From Propionigenium maris DSM 9537 (GTDB lineage: Bacteria; Fusobacteriota; Fusobacteriia; Fusobacteriales; Fusobacteriaceae): a DNA stretch of 52,431 bases. A program made the position numbers and the translations under genes. The notes below the pieces were generated by a model that saw nothing but the letters and a program-made list of their open reading frames with translations, had not been told where the DNA came from and ran no database searches. Numbering within the stretch: the stretch's first letter is position 1; each line of letters starts with the position of its first letter. Shown here one piece after another: positions 26,470 to 34,088 of this stretch. Location: NCBI RefSeq assembly GCF_027925155.1, contig NZ_BSDY01000021.1:1-52431 (forward strand), given 5' to 3'.

Positions 26470-27270
26470 CTATCCAAAATATCCCGAGGCTACCTTCACT
26501 CCCCCACCAGTCATATAGATCTCATCTCCCGTCTCTATTGTAAGATCTCCAAGGGCGTGCTTTACTACTATGCTTTCTCCTGAGATCTTCCCCAGTCTCT
26601 TTCCTATGGTTGCAGAAGCACAGCTTCCCGTTCCACAGGCCATAGTCCTTCCCACTCCCCTTTCCCAGGTTATTATCCTTATAACATTATCTCCTTCCAC
26701 CCTGCAGAAGTTTACACTGGTTCCCTCTGGAAAGTAAGGAAGGTCATTTATAAGGGCTCCATACTTATCTATAAACTCATCGCTGAGATCATCTGAAAAA
26801 ACCACTGCATGGGGAGTTCCCACAAAGGCAGCACTGAGGTTAAACCTTCTTCCCTCTACCTCTACCTCCCTGTCTATTAGTTCCTCCCCTATGGTAGGAT
26901 GGATATATTCAGCTCTTCCCAGAGCAACCTTAACTAGGAATGGATCCTCCCCTACAACTTCAGCATCCAGAACTCCAGCCCCTGTTTTTATGGAAAACTT
27001 CCTATCCTTTATAAGGTCATTGTTCTTAAGGTAGAGGCAGAGACACCTGAATCCATTACCACACATGGTATCATAGCTCCCATCGGCATTATAAAATATC
27101 ATCTCTGGAATCTCTCCCCTCAGAGAGGAAACTATAAAACCATCTGCCCCAATCCCTGTTTTTCTATTACATACGGTAAGAGCCAGCTGGGAAAGGTCCT
27201 TCCCTGCTACATCCTCATGAGATACAACAACAAAATCATTTCCTAAACCATGGTATTTTTCAAACTTCAT
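26470..27270 (-). CDS. dapF: Diaminopimelate epimerase
   Basis: Converts LL- to meso-diaminopimelate in the cytoplasm, the last step before lysine and a peptidoglycan cross-linking residue. The start is the ATG at 27270 behind GGGAGGTAGTT, giving 266 residues (family about 275). Both catalytic cysteines are visible: MCGNGFRCL (first) and ACGTGSCASA (second). Also visible are the N-terminal KYHGLGNDFVV and the GADGF motif. It is preceded by a lysine riboswitch and a terminator, so it should be shut off when lysine is abundant. It is a single-gene unit; other lysine-pathway genes are not in the window. Confidence 0.96.
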   Translation of the reverse strand: MKFEKYHGLGNDFVVVSHEDVAGKDLSQLALTVCNRKTGIGADGFIVSSLRGEIPEMIFYNADGSYDTMCGNGFRCLCLYLKNNDLIKDRKFSIKTGAGVLDAEVVGEDPFLVKVALGRAEYIHPTIGEELIDREVEVEGRRFNLSAAFVGTPHAVVFSDDLSDEFIDKYGALINDLPYFPEGTSVNFCRVEGDNVIRIITWERGVGRTMACGTGSCASATIGKRLGKISGESIVVKHALGDLTIETGDEIYMTGGGVKVASGYFG

Positions 27271-27296
27271 AACTACCTCCCTATTCAAAAGCAATA

Positions 27297-27325
27297 AAAA
27301 AAGCCAGCAGCTACCTGCAGGCTTT
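27297..27325 (-). terminator. Riboswitch-controlled terminator before dapF
   Basis: On the minus strand AAAGCC-t-GCAG-gtag-CTGC-t-GGCTTTTTTT, 27 nt before the dapF ATG. It is the expression platform of the lysine riboswitch. An alternative hairpin, CTATCTGAA/TTCAGATAG (27345-27372), shares the 3' strand of the aptamer's closing stem. Confidence 0.85.
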
Positions 27326-27363
27326 CATTCTCTGAATAAGGTTACTATCTGAATGAAACTTCC

Positions 27364-27532
27364 TTCAGATAGCTCTCCACCAAAATAATAGTGACAGTAG
27401 TGTAGCTCTTCACCACACTCCCAGCAACACTCCCTCGCCACGAGAGCATCCTTCGGCATCAAAGCCTTTCCCCCAATCTCTATGGCTGGCAGCCTCCCCT
27501 GGGATATTCATCTTCAATGCAACCTCTATCAA
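27364..27532 (-). promoter_or_regulatory. Lysine riboswitch (L box)
   Basis: Read on the minus strand the conserved core elements occur in order: GATAGAGGTTGCA, GGGGAAAGGCTTTG, ATGCCGAAGGATG, TTGCTGGGAGTG, CTACTGTCACTAT and GAGAGCTATC. The first and last pair to close the aptamer (GATAG/CTATC). This matches the L-box consensus known from lysC leaders. When lysine binds, the closing stem is held and the terminator forms; without lysine, CTATCTGAA pairs with TTCAGATAG instead. The target is dapF. Confidence 0.93.
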
Positions 27533-27676
27533 GATATTTAATTAATAGATTTATACCCCACCTTTTATAAAATATCAATGATTTTTTTATACTTTTTATC
27601 CTTAACTCCAATATTTCTTGGGAATCTCCCCCTTCTGTGATAAACTTATTTTAAATAAAGTAACAGGGAGTAGCGT

Positions 27677-27874
27677 ATGGACGGAAGAAATAGAGACAAT
27701 ATAAAGCCTGGTATAGAGGTGACTATCGTATTGAAGCAGGATCAGAGAAGTGGTAAACTTACCTATGGACTTGTAAAGGATATCCTTACTAAGAGTAAGT
27801 TTCATCCCCACGGTATCAAGGTGAGGCTTGAAGATGGTCAGGTTGGAAGAGTTAAGGAAATAAAGGAGGCCTAA
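27677..27874 (+). CDS. ywbE: YwbE family protein
   Basis: 65-residue protein matching the YwbE (DUF2196) family across its length: R-x-NIKPGxEVxIVLKQDQRSGKLT, VKDILTKSxxHPHGIKVRLEDGQVGRV. Small basic beta-rich cytoplasmic protein of unknown function. The start has a weak upstream site (AGGGAG 7 nt before ATG). It is divergent from the dapF leader. Confidence 0.85.
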   Translation: MDGRNRDNIKPGIEVTIVLKQDQRSGKLTYGLVKDILTKSKFHPHGIKVRLEDGQVGRVKEIKEA

Positions 27875-28118
27875 TAGGGTCTTCTTTTTTTACTAAATCA
27901 TAAAAAATTACAACCTCTCTATAACTTGTAAATAATACCTTCAATAACTACTCTTTAGAAAACTTTATTTTCCCCGAAGATATACTTAAATAATTTTTTA
28001 TCCCTCCAAAAAGAAACTTTAGATTTTTTATAATGTATAAGTGGTAAATTTTATCCTCTCACTTTTCCCTCTCCCCCCTCCAAGACCTTGTATATATTAC
28101 AATTTTGATTTAAATCCT

Positions 28119-28147
28119 TTGATTTTTAGTGAACAGTGTGTTACAAT
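28119..28147 (+). promoter_or_regulatory. Promoter of the 63-residue ORF
   Basis: TTGATT (28119-28124), a 17-nt spacer and TACAAT (28142-28147), about 75 bp before the chosen start. From 27875 to 28118 no gene is visible. Confidence 0.55.
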
Positions 28148-28222
28148 ACAATTCGTTCATTTATAATCAGAATACCAATGAATTTAAAGTTCATTAATAC
28201 TCAAAATGTCAGGAGTTGTAGT

Positions 28223-28414
28223 ATGAAGAGGAAATATGAAGTCGACCTGTTTAAGTGTGAGATAAGATGCCTTGAAAGTGGTATAGTCTACAGTATAAGC
28301 GAGGATAGAGCCACTGAAGAAATATGTAAGGATAAGGAAACAGAGATGAAAAAGTACTACTCCAAGGTCCTCAAAGAGGACTTTTTAAAGAATAAATCCA
28401 TGTACAACTACTAG
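28223..28414 (+). CDS. Small conserved-looking protein, unknown
   Basis: 63 residues from the ATG at 28223, which follows AGGAGTTGTAGT; a longer in-frame start at 28136 overlaps the promoter and lacks a ribosome site. Charged, two cysteines near the start (LFKCEIRCLESG), Lys-rich end, no signal or membrane segment. Family not recognised. It is followed by a hairpin repeat (copy C). Confidence 0.6.
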   Translation: MKRKYEVDLFKCEIRCLESGIVYSISEDRATEEICKDKETEMKKYYSKVLKEDFLKNKSMYNY

Positions 28415-28432
28415 ATTTAAAAGATTACCTCA

Positions 28433-28526
28433 TAAAAAGGAACGTGACCTTGCATCCCGATAACCTGTTGGAACCTTGTTCCTTCATATGACTTTTTTAT
28501 AAAGTCTATACTTTCCTTAATAATAA
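28433..28526 (+). repeat. Hairpin intergenic repeat, copy C
   Basis: AAAAAGGAACGTGACCTTGC, then ATCCCGATAACCTGTTGGAACC, a T-rich middle and TCTATACTTTCCTTAATAATAAAAA. The layout matches copies at 6.2, 15.3 and 41.9 kb. It sits 3' of a plus-strand gene. Confidence 0.7.
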
Positions 28527-28530
28527 AAAA

Positions 28531-28552
28531 AGCAGATAGAAATCTACCTGCT
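28531..28552 (-). terminator. Terminator of glycosyltransferase gene
   Basis: AGCAG-TAGA/TCTA-CTGCT stem with one mismatch, followed by TTTTTTTATTA on the minus strand. Confidence 0.75.
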
Positions 28553-28564
28553 CTCCTAATAAAC

Positions 28565-30139
28565 CTATCTGGATATCCTTATAAGCTCCTCACAGATCTT
28601 CTCATAGGAGAAGTTTTCTGCATAATTTTTAAAGAATTCTTTATTTTCCTTGGATATCTTTTCGTCACAGTTTTTAAGGATCTTCTCTGTGAGGTTAGCT
28701 ACTGCTCTCCCGTCGAAAGAGACCTTATTTTCAGGAAATGGAACTACTTCTGAGAGGCCTGAATGATCGAAGGTTACAGGGATATTTCCCATATACATCC
28801 CCTCTAGAGCTATCATTCCAAAGGCTTCTGGAAATATAGAGGGAACCACTAGAAGGTCCGAGTGAGACATCATGGTCGGCAGAAGGTTATGGGAAAGATT
28901 TCCTGTAAAGGTCACCCTCTCTATATCCATGGCAGCTGCCATACTCAGGTACTCCTCCATCCTCTGCTCCTCTATAAGCTCCTCTATAAACCTCTTAAAA
29001 TAACTAAGTTCACCAAAGGTTGTTCCCTCCTCCATCTCATGCCCCTCCTGGGAAAAGTTCAGCAAAAATGAAAGGTTTCTGCTCTTTAAAGCTCCCAGTA
29101 TTACCTCTAAAGCCCCCCTTAACTTACCTGATCCGATAATAAATATCCTTGCATTGGGATACTTGTTAAATATATAGGGCAGGGTCATGAGGAACAGATG
29201 AGGCCCCTTGGAAAAGATAAACCGGCCTACAAAGGAGATTACCGGTGAGGCATCTAGAGAATCTATCTTCAGATGAAGATCTGAATCTGTAGAGGAGTAT
29301 CCCTCTACCTTAGCAGCTCTTCTTCTTATCTCCTCTGAAATCCTTCCTATATCCTCTCCTCCCTGGCCCAGTCCTCTAAAGTAGGCACTATCCCTCTGTG
29401 AGTACCCGCCCATAGCTTCCCTCTCTATAACAGACAGCATCTCCTCCCTGTTAAGAACTCTGCCAAATACCTCCTTATTTATTCCACATGGGATAATTGC
29501 TCCCCTCTCCCTTACTAAATCTCCCATCTCACCGCTACCATATACCTCCAGGGTTCTCTGGAAGAAGTAATCACTTTGAAAAACTATTCTTCTGCAGTTC
29601 TTGAGACCCTCAGAGGAAAGTTTCTTATACCTCTCATCCCTGGCTATGGTATAGTTCAAGGAACTTCCGTGTCCTACAACAACATATGGAATCTTATTCT
29701 CCTCTGTGGCTTTCCTCAGTATATAGGGGGAGATCGCCAGATGGTTGCAGTAGATAATATCTATTTCATTCTCCTCTAGAAATTTTTTGAGGACAGAAAC
29801 ATTTAACTCAATATACTTCTCCAACTCCTCATCTGTGAGATCAACAAAGGTCTTCACCTGAAAATCCTCATAGGTATCCCTTACAAATACAGGAAGAAGC
29901 TCTCCAATATAGGGCTTTACATTGATAAGCTTATTCCTGTTTCTTTCTCCCATCACCTTGCGTTCCAGAGTCATATCACTCCTATATTCCCAGTGTTCAT
30001 CAAACTCCTTTAGGTCCCTTCTCTCCTGGGAGAAGAGAAATACATTGTTATTCCTGGCAAAATCTTTAACCACATTGAGAGCATATATATTGCTCCCGCT
30101 TCCACTTAGTAGATATCCATGCCAATAAAGTATGTTCAA
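28565..30139 (-). CDS. Glycosyltransferase, GT4 (GT-B fold)
   Basis: Predicted retaining sugar transferase using a nucleotide sugar, probably for a surface glycan. The 524 residues exceed the usual 350-420. The N-terminal acceptor domain starts ILYWHGYLLSGSGSN. The C-terminal donor domain has SFVGRFIFSKGPHLF and the E-x7-E motif PSIFPEAFGMIALEGMYMGN. Two insertions explain the length: a charged Gly/Arg/Ser-rich segment near 220-290 (REAMGGYSQRDSAYF...) and another near 355-390. The start is TTG behind GAGGAGGGACAAAAT. The coiled-coil gene upstream ends 13 bp before it, so the two form an operon. Confidence 0.85.
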   Translation of the reverse strand: MNILYWHGYLLSGSGSNIYALNVVKDFARNNNVFLFSQERRDLKEFDEHWEYRSDMTLERKVMGERNRNKLINVKPYIGELLPVFVRDTYEDFQVKTFVDLTDEELEKYIELNVSVLKKFLEENEIDIIYCNHLAISPYILRKATEENKIPYVVVGHGSSLNYTIARDERYKKLSSEGLKNCRRIVFQSDYFFQRTLEVYGSGEMGDLVRERGAIIPCGINKEVFGRVLNREEMLSVIEREAMGGYSQRDSAYFRGLGQGGEDIGRISEEIRRRAAKVEGYSSTDSDLHLKIDSLDASPVISFVGRFIFSKGPHLFLMTLPYIFNKYPNARIFIIGSGKLRGALEVILGALKSRNLSFLLNFSQEGHEMEEGTTFGELSYFKRFIEELIEEQRMEEYLSMAAAMDIERVTFTGNLSHNLLPTMMSHSDLLVVPSIFPEAFGMIALEGMYMGNIPVTFDHSGLSEVVPFPENKVSFDGRAVANLTEKILKNCDEKISKENKEFFKNYAENFSYEKICEELIRISR

Positions 30140-30152
30140 ATTTTGTCCCTCC

Positions 30153-30692
30153 TCAATATGCAGTTATTTCCTTCAGTTGCTTCTCTGCTTCCTCTAGATC
30201 CCCCTCTACCTTTCTCTTATCCGCTACAATTAGCTCAATCTCCTTGGATATTTCATCTATCTCCCTTGTGAGCTTCTCCTCCTTCTTCCTGTGTTTCTCC
30301 ATAAAGTGGGATATCTTCTCAACTTTTTTTTCTATCTCAGATATCTCCCTCTTTAACTTGTCGTTTACCTCTTCCATCTCCCTGGATTTAAAGGTGAAGG
30401 CTGCTATAAATTTTTTCAGGGGTTTATCATTTTCAAGAAGTTTTTCCCCGCAACTATCCCTGTTTAGGTTGAGTTCCCTTGCTTCACTATCCTTTTCTCC
30501 TATCTTTCCCAGAAGGATATCCCTTTCCTGGGAGACCTTTTTCAACTTAAAGTTCAGCTTCATCTCCTTCTGCTCGTGTACTCTCCTCTCCTCTGTAAGA
30601 GATCTTATCTTCTCCTCCATCCTGCTTATCTTCTTTCTTTGCTTGCTGCTCAAAGTAGAGTTCTTAACCTCTCTTACTGCCTCTATAGTCAT
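30153..30692 (-). CDS. Long coiled-coil protein
   Basis: 179 residues from the ATG at 30692 behind GGGGTGAGTGGA. Almost the whole protein is heptad-patterned and charged (Lys/Glu/Arg about half), with coiled coils from about 20 to 75 and 100 to 175. There is no signal, membrane span or recognised domain. It precedes the glycosyltransferase by 13 bp and may organise or tether it, which is inference. Alternatively it could be a structural or phage-like tail filament fragment, though nothing around supports that. Confidence 0.75.
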   Translation of the reverse strand: MTIEAVREVKNSTLSSKQRKKISRMEEKIRSLTEERRVHEQKEMKLNFKLKKVSQERDILLGKIGEKDSEARELNLNRDSCGEKLLENDKPLKKFIAAFTFKSREMEEVNDKLKREISEIEKKVEKISHFMEKHRKKEEKLTREIDEISKEIELIVADKRKVEGDLEEAEKQLKEITAY

Positions 30693-30795
30693 TCCACTCA
30701 CCCCTTCCTATTTAATTCTTATCACTGCCCTTCCCTTCCCCTTGCCTCTTAATTACTTTTAATTTTTTTCATCAATTCCTTTTTTTAAAAGGAAA

Positions 30796-30818
30796 AAGCC
30801 AGGAAAATTTCCTGGCTT
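30796..30818 (-). terminator. Terminator of diguanylate cyclase gene
   Basis: AAGCCAGGAAA/TTTCCTGGCTT stem followed by TTTCCTTTT on the minus strand. Confidence 0.8.
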
Positions 30819-30843
30819 ATAAAGTATATATTAGCTCTACCAT

Positions 30844-32358
30844 TTATCTTGTGGAGCAATCCCACTTCACTTGATTTTTTCCCTGAGCCTTTGCTTCATA
30901 GAGAAGTTTATCTGCTTTTATAAGGGTCTCCTCTAGAGTGTCCTCCCCTGAACCTGCCATCCCTATACTAACTGTACTCTTAAATCCCTCCCTCCAGCTA
31001 AGGTTTTCCACCTTGCTTCTGATACTTTCAGCCATCTCAATAACTTTAACCTCCTCCTGAAAACTTACCACTACAAACTCCTCCCCTCCATACCTGAAAG
31101 CCCTTTCACTTCTTCCTATACTTTCCCTTATAACCTCCCCCACTCTCTTCAAGACACAATCTCCCACCTGGTGACCAAAGGTATCATTTATACTCTTAAA
31201 GTTATCCAGATCAAGGAACGTTATCCTGTATTTCAGAGTGCTTTTCTTCAGGAGTTCCGTCTCCTTCTCGAAGGAACCCCTGTTATAGAGGGAGGTAAGT
31301 TTATCAAAGATAGCATCCTGTCGGACCTCATTTAAGTGTTCAGAGGTTTTTTCTATCTCCCTTAGAATATGGTGGTATTCCAGAGGATACTCCTTAAAAT
31401 CTATGGGCTCCATCTTTTCCCTGAGAGATATCAGTATCTCCTCCACCTTAAAGTTAGTGTAGTTAACTCTCTTGAGAAAGATAATTATAAGTACTATCCC
31501 CACTAAGATCTCAAAAATATGCATTATATAGGTTACCTTTAAGTAGGAATTTAACTCCCTATTCATCTCATAGTAGTTTAATACCCTCACCAGCTTCCAC
31601 ATAGTTGGAGTAATTGTGTCATAGAGCACATACCAGTCGCCATACTTAAAGTGTCCCCTTTCCCCCTTCATTCTGCTGTCCCTTGCCACCCTTAAAAAAT
31701 CCTCTGAAGGAAGTTTTCTGTCCACTCCGTGTATACTGGTGAAACCATTGTAAATAAATGTTTCCTCTACAGATGAGCTCTCTATTATCCTTGAAAGATA
31801 GTTTGAGATCTTATCCCGCCCCAGATCCATCCCCATTACAGCTTTTTTACCCCCTCCAAGGGGGATAGCCCTTGAAATAGAAAGTTGTATGGACAGATCG
31901 TTGTGGTCTGCATAGAGGTTCCAGTTGTTTTCTCCTGGATTTTCAAGAGCACTTCTGTACCATGGACGATTCATAAGGTAGAACCCCTTCTTGGGCTTCC
32001 ATTCAGGCCTTACATATATCTCATTTTCGGGCTTTCCCAGATAGATATGGCTTATATCTCTGTTTAAACTTAGGTACTCCTCCCAAAGGTTATAATACTC
32101 CTCTACCCTGCCCTCCTCTACCTTTTGAAAATCAAGAAGAGAGTAGAGGTGATCAAAGTTTTTTTCCATCTCACTTATCTCTGCAGATATATAGTTTCTA
32201 TTAAGGTTTTGAAGAACTATCATCTGAAGATCTATAATCTGAGACCTTGTAATTTTTCTGTGATCCACCACTAGAAATACCGTTATCATCAAAAATGTTA
32301 GAAAGAATACTGAAATAAACATGAGGCTCTTCTTGTGGAAGCTGCTATAACTAACCAT
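30844..32358 (-). CDS. Membrane diguanylate cyclase with Cache sensor domain
   Basis: Makes c-di-GMP from GTP in response to an extracellular ligand. It has 504 residues from the ATG at 32358 behind GGGGTGAGTGAA. Membrane span near 13-33 (SLMFISVFFLTFLMITVFLV), periplasmic dCache-like domain about 35-275 with NRPWYRSALENPG, second span near 280-298 (ILVGIVLIIIFLKRV), a short linker, then GGDEF from about 345. The catalytic motif is RYGGEEFVVV. Substrate and metal residues in FLDLDNFKSINDTFGHQVGD are intact, so it should be active. The RxxD inhibitory site before the motif is not evident. It reads as a single-gene unit. Confidence 0.93.
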   Translation of the reverse strand: MVSYSSFHKKSLMFISVFFLTFLMITVFLVVDHRKITRSQIIDLQMIVLQNLNRNYISAEISEMEKNFDHLYSLLDFQKVEEGRVEEYYNLWEEYLSLNRDISHIYLGKPENEIYVRPEWKPKKGFYLMNRPWYRSALENPGENNWNLYADHNDLSIQLSISRAIPLGGGKKAVMGMDLGRDKISNYLSRIIESSSVEETFIYNGFTSIHGVDRKLPSEDFLRVARDSRMKGERGHFKYGDWYVLYDTITPTMWKLVRVLNYYEMNRELNSYLKVTYIMHIFEILVGIVLIIIFLKRVNYTNFKVEEILISLREKMEPIDFKEYPLEYHHILREIEKTSEHLNEVRQDAIFDKLTSLYNRGSFEKETELLKKSTLKYRITFLDLDNFKSINDTFGHQVGDCVLKRVGEVIRESIGRSERAFRYGGEEFVVVSFQEEVKVIEMAESIRSKVENLSWREGFKSTVSIGMAGSGEDTLEETLIKADKLLYEAKAQGKNQVKWDCSTR

Positions 32359-32440
32359 TTCACTCACCCCTTCTATCCCTTATTTATTACTTTCTTATTT
32401 TTTAATCCTTTCCTCCCATTTTTTTAATCCAAATAAAAAA

Positions 32441-32462
32441 AGTCACAGCTTGTGCTGTGACT
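32441..32462 (-). terminator. Terminator
   Basis: AGTCACAGC/GCTGTGACT stem followed by TTTTTTTATTT on the minus strand; closes the 128-residue ORF. Confidence 0.85.
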
Positions 32463-32505
32463 AAACATCCTTCTTTTAATATCTGCTCCTTCCAAGAATA
32501 AGCTT

Positions 32506-32892
32506 TTAAACAATCATCCCGGCCCTCCAAAGAGCTATCACCACATCCATCTGATGATTGTGGTTCTTTCCTGTTTTTTCCACTTCCCTCCAGAGCTCTC
32601 CAGGAGTCATTCCCCTGTAGATGGCATCCCTTTTTAGAAGCTCCACAGCTGTAAGGGCATAATCCTTACTCTGTTTCAGACACTTTTTACTGTATTTTCC
32701 TGCCTCTATTCCTACAATTAGACCGCTCTCACAGAGAGCTAAGTACACTCCTCTGGGACTTGTATTTCTTATGTGGGATTCTGTTTCAAAGTTTTCCCTT
32801 ACTATCCTCTCCCACATCCTGTAGATATCAAACCTTTCCTTTCCGCTAATTCTTTTAGTGACCTCCACAGCCACTTCTCCATAATCTCCCAT
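32506..32892 (-). CDS. Conserved protein of unknown function (DUF6979-like)
   Basis: 128-residue cytoplasmic protein with the pattern GDYGEVAVEV...W-x-RIVRENF, SPRGVYLALCESGLIVGI, KDYALTAVELLK, and a C-terminal HNHQMDVVIALWRAGMI. From memory this fits a small conserved family of unknown function (DUF6979). The name is tentative; the function is unknown. It was probably helical throughout. ATG behind GGGGGCAGAT. Confidence 0.75.
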   Translation of the reverse strand: MGDYGEVAVEVTKRISGKERFDIYRMWERIVRENFETESHIRNTSPRGVYLALCESGLIVGIEAGKYSKKCLKQSKDYALTAVELLKRDAIYRGMTPGELWREVEKTGKNHNHQMDVVIALWRAGMIV

Positions 32893-32994
32893 CTATCTGC
32901 CCCCGATTTAATGGCCTTCTAGAGCCACCCTTCTTTTTAATCTTATATAACCCCTTATATTAGATACACTTTAGTATATCACAAAAAAAAAAGA

Positions 32995-33014
32995 GAAGAC
33001 AAATTAAAGTCTTC
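32995..33014 (-). terminator. Terminator of HIT-GNAT operon
   Basis: GAAGAC/GTCTTC stem followed on the minus strand by TCTTTTTTTTTT. Confidence 0.75.
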
Positions 33015-33027
33015 CCTGTGAGGTAGA

Positions 33028-33552
33028 TCATCCGATTTTTTTATACCATATCATGTGGTCCGCCCCCTTATCCCAGTAGTCCTTGGCCACCCTCACTGGG
33101 TCCCCCAGCTTTCTTGTCCAGTACCCCTGAGCCCTCTTGTATCCGCTGTCCAGGTAGAAGCTTTCTATTCCCCTCTCTATAAGATCCACACATATGACAC
33201 TGAAGAGAGCGCTTCCTAGACCCCTTCCCTGGTACTCTGGATCTACATAAACTGTTCCTATCTCCCCGGTATCCACCAGTTCCTCTCCTAAAATCTCCAC
33301 AACCGCTTCATTGCAGGGAGCATAGGAGACCGTCCCTACTATCCTTCCCCTGTACCAGGCCACTAAAAATATCCTTTCCTCATCCTCTGCAGCCAGATAC
33401 TTTCTCAGGAGTTTCATCTTATCTCCTACCTCCTCCTCTAGAAAGTAGGGCAGCTCGATCTGCTCCTTCTCTATGGTGTCCTCTATGACCCTTTTAAAGA
33501 AGGCTTCCAGCACCTCTGCCTCCTCCCCTCTGGGAGCTCTTATCTCATCCAT
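33028..33552 (-). CDS. GNAT family N-acetyltransferase
   Basis: Transfers an acetyl group from acetyl-CoA to an unknown amine. The start is the ATG at 33552 behind GGAGGTAGAGGA, giving 174 residues. The acetyl-CoA motif is YVDPEYQGRGLGSALFS (near 110-126), preceded by the beta strand GRIVGTVSYAP. A C-terminal aromatic stretch follows (SGYKRAQGYWTRKLGDP). Its ribosome site lies within the end of the HIT gene, so the two are co-translated. The substrate cannot be inferred. Confidence 0.88.
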   Translation of the reverse strand: MDEIRAPRGEEAEVLEAFFKRVIEDTIEKEQIELPYFLEEEVGDKMKLLRKYLAAEDEERIFLVAWYRGRIVGTVSYAPCNEAVVEILGEELVDTGEIGTVYVDPEYQGRGLGSALFSVICVDLIERGIESFYLDSGYKRAQGYWTRKLGDPVRVAKDYWDKGADHMIWYKKIG

Positions 33553-33556
33553 TCCT

Positions 33557-33982
33557 CTACCTCCATTCTTCTCTTTCAACCCGGTCTAACCCTCCAGCTA
33601 TCTTCCTTCCCTCTTCCTCTATATCGTGCCCCTCTACCTCCTTGGATACCCATCCGAAGTCCCCGGCAGCATACCTGGGAAAGAGGTGCATGTGGTAGTG
33701 GCCTATATCATTGAAATCTCCACCATTTTGCATGATGCTGTACCCCATGGGATTATACCTCTCCTTCAGGATCTTCAACAGCCTTTTAGATATCTCCATC
33801 ACCCTTCTAGATTCCTCTGAGGTCAGTTCATCCAGATCTCCCCTGTGCTCCCTGGTAACAATTAGCAGGTGCCCCCTGCTGATTGGATCTATATCCATAA
33901 AGGACACAACCAGGTCATCCTCATAGACGATTGTCGCCCTGTGCTCCCCCTTAACAATCCTACAAAACACGCACTCCTCCAT
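33557..33982 (-). CDS. HIT family nucleotide-binding hydrolase
   Basis: Histidine-triad protein, likely a nucleoside phosphoramidase or dinucleoside polyphosphate hydrolase. 141 residues. CVFCRIVKGE at the N-terminus, SFMDIDPISRGHLLIVTREH and the catalytic triad HYHMHLFPRY (H-x-H-x-H) near 107-116. ATG behind AAAGGAGGGGATTCT. First gene of a two-gene operon with the GNAT protein. Confidence 0.93.
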   Translation of the reverse strand: MEECVFCRIVKGEHRATIVYEDDLVVSFMDIDPISRGHLLIVTREHRGDLDELTSEESRRVMEISKRLLKILKERYNPMGYSIMQNGGDFNDIGHYHMHLFPRYAAGDFGWVSKEVEGHDIEEEGRKIAGGLDRVEREEWR

Positions 33983-34041
33983 AGAATCCCCTCCTTTCTA
34001 GAAGAATATACCCCATTATGTAAATCTGCCCAAGAAAAAAA

Positions 34042-34057
34042 CCACGACAAAGCGTGG
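34042..34057 (-). terminator. Terminator of the GGDEF-EAL gene
   Basis: CCACG/CGTGG stem followed on the minus strand by GTTTTTTTCTTG. Confidence 0.75.
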
Positions 34058-34088
34058 CTTTCCTATACCTTCTATAACAAATACTCCT

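Noticed and set aside
28136..28222. N-terminal extension of the 63-residue protein
   Set aside because: It would start inside the promoter -10 region and lacks a ribosome site; the ATG at 28223 is better.
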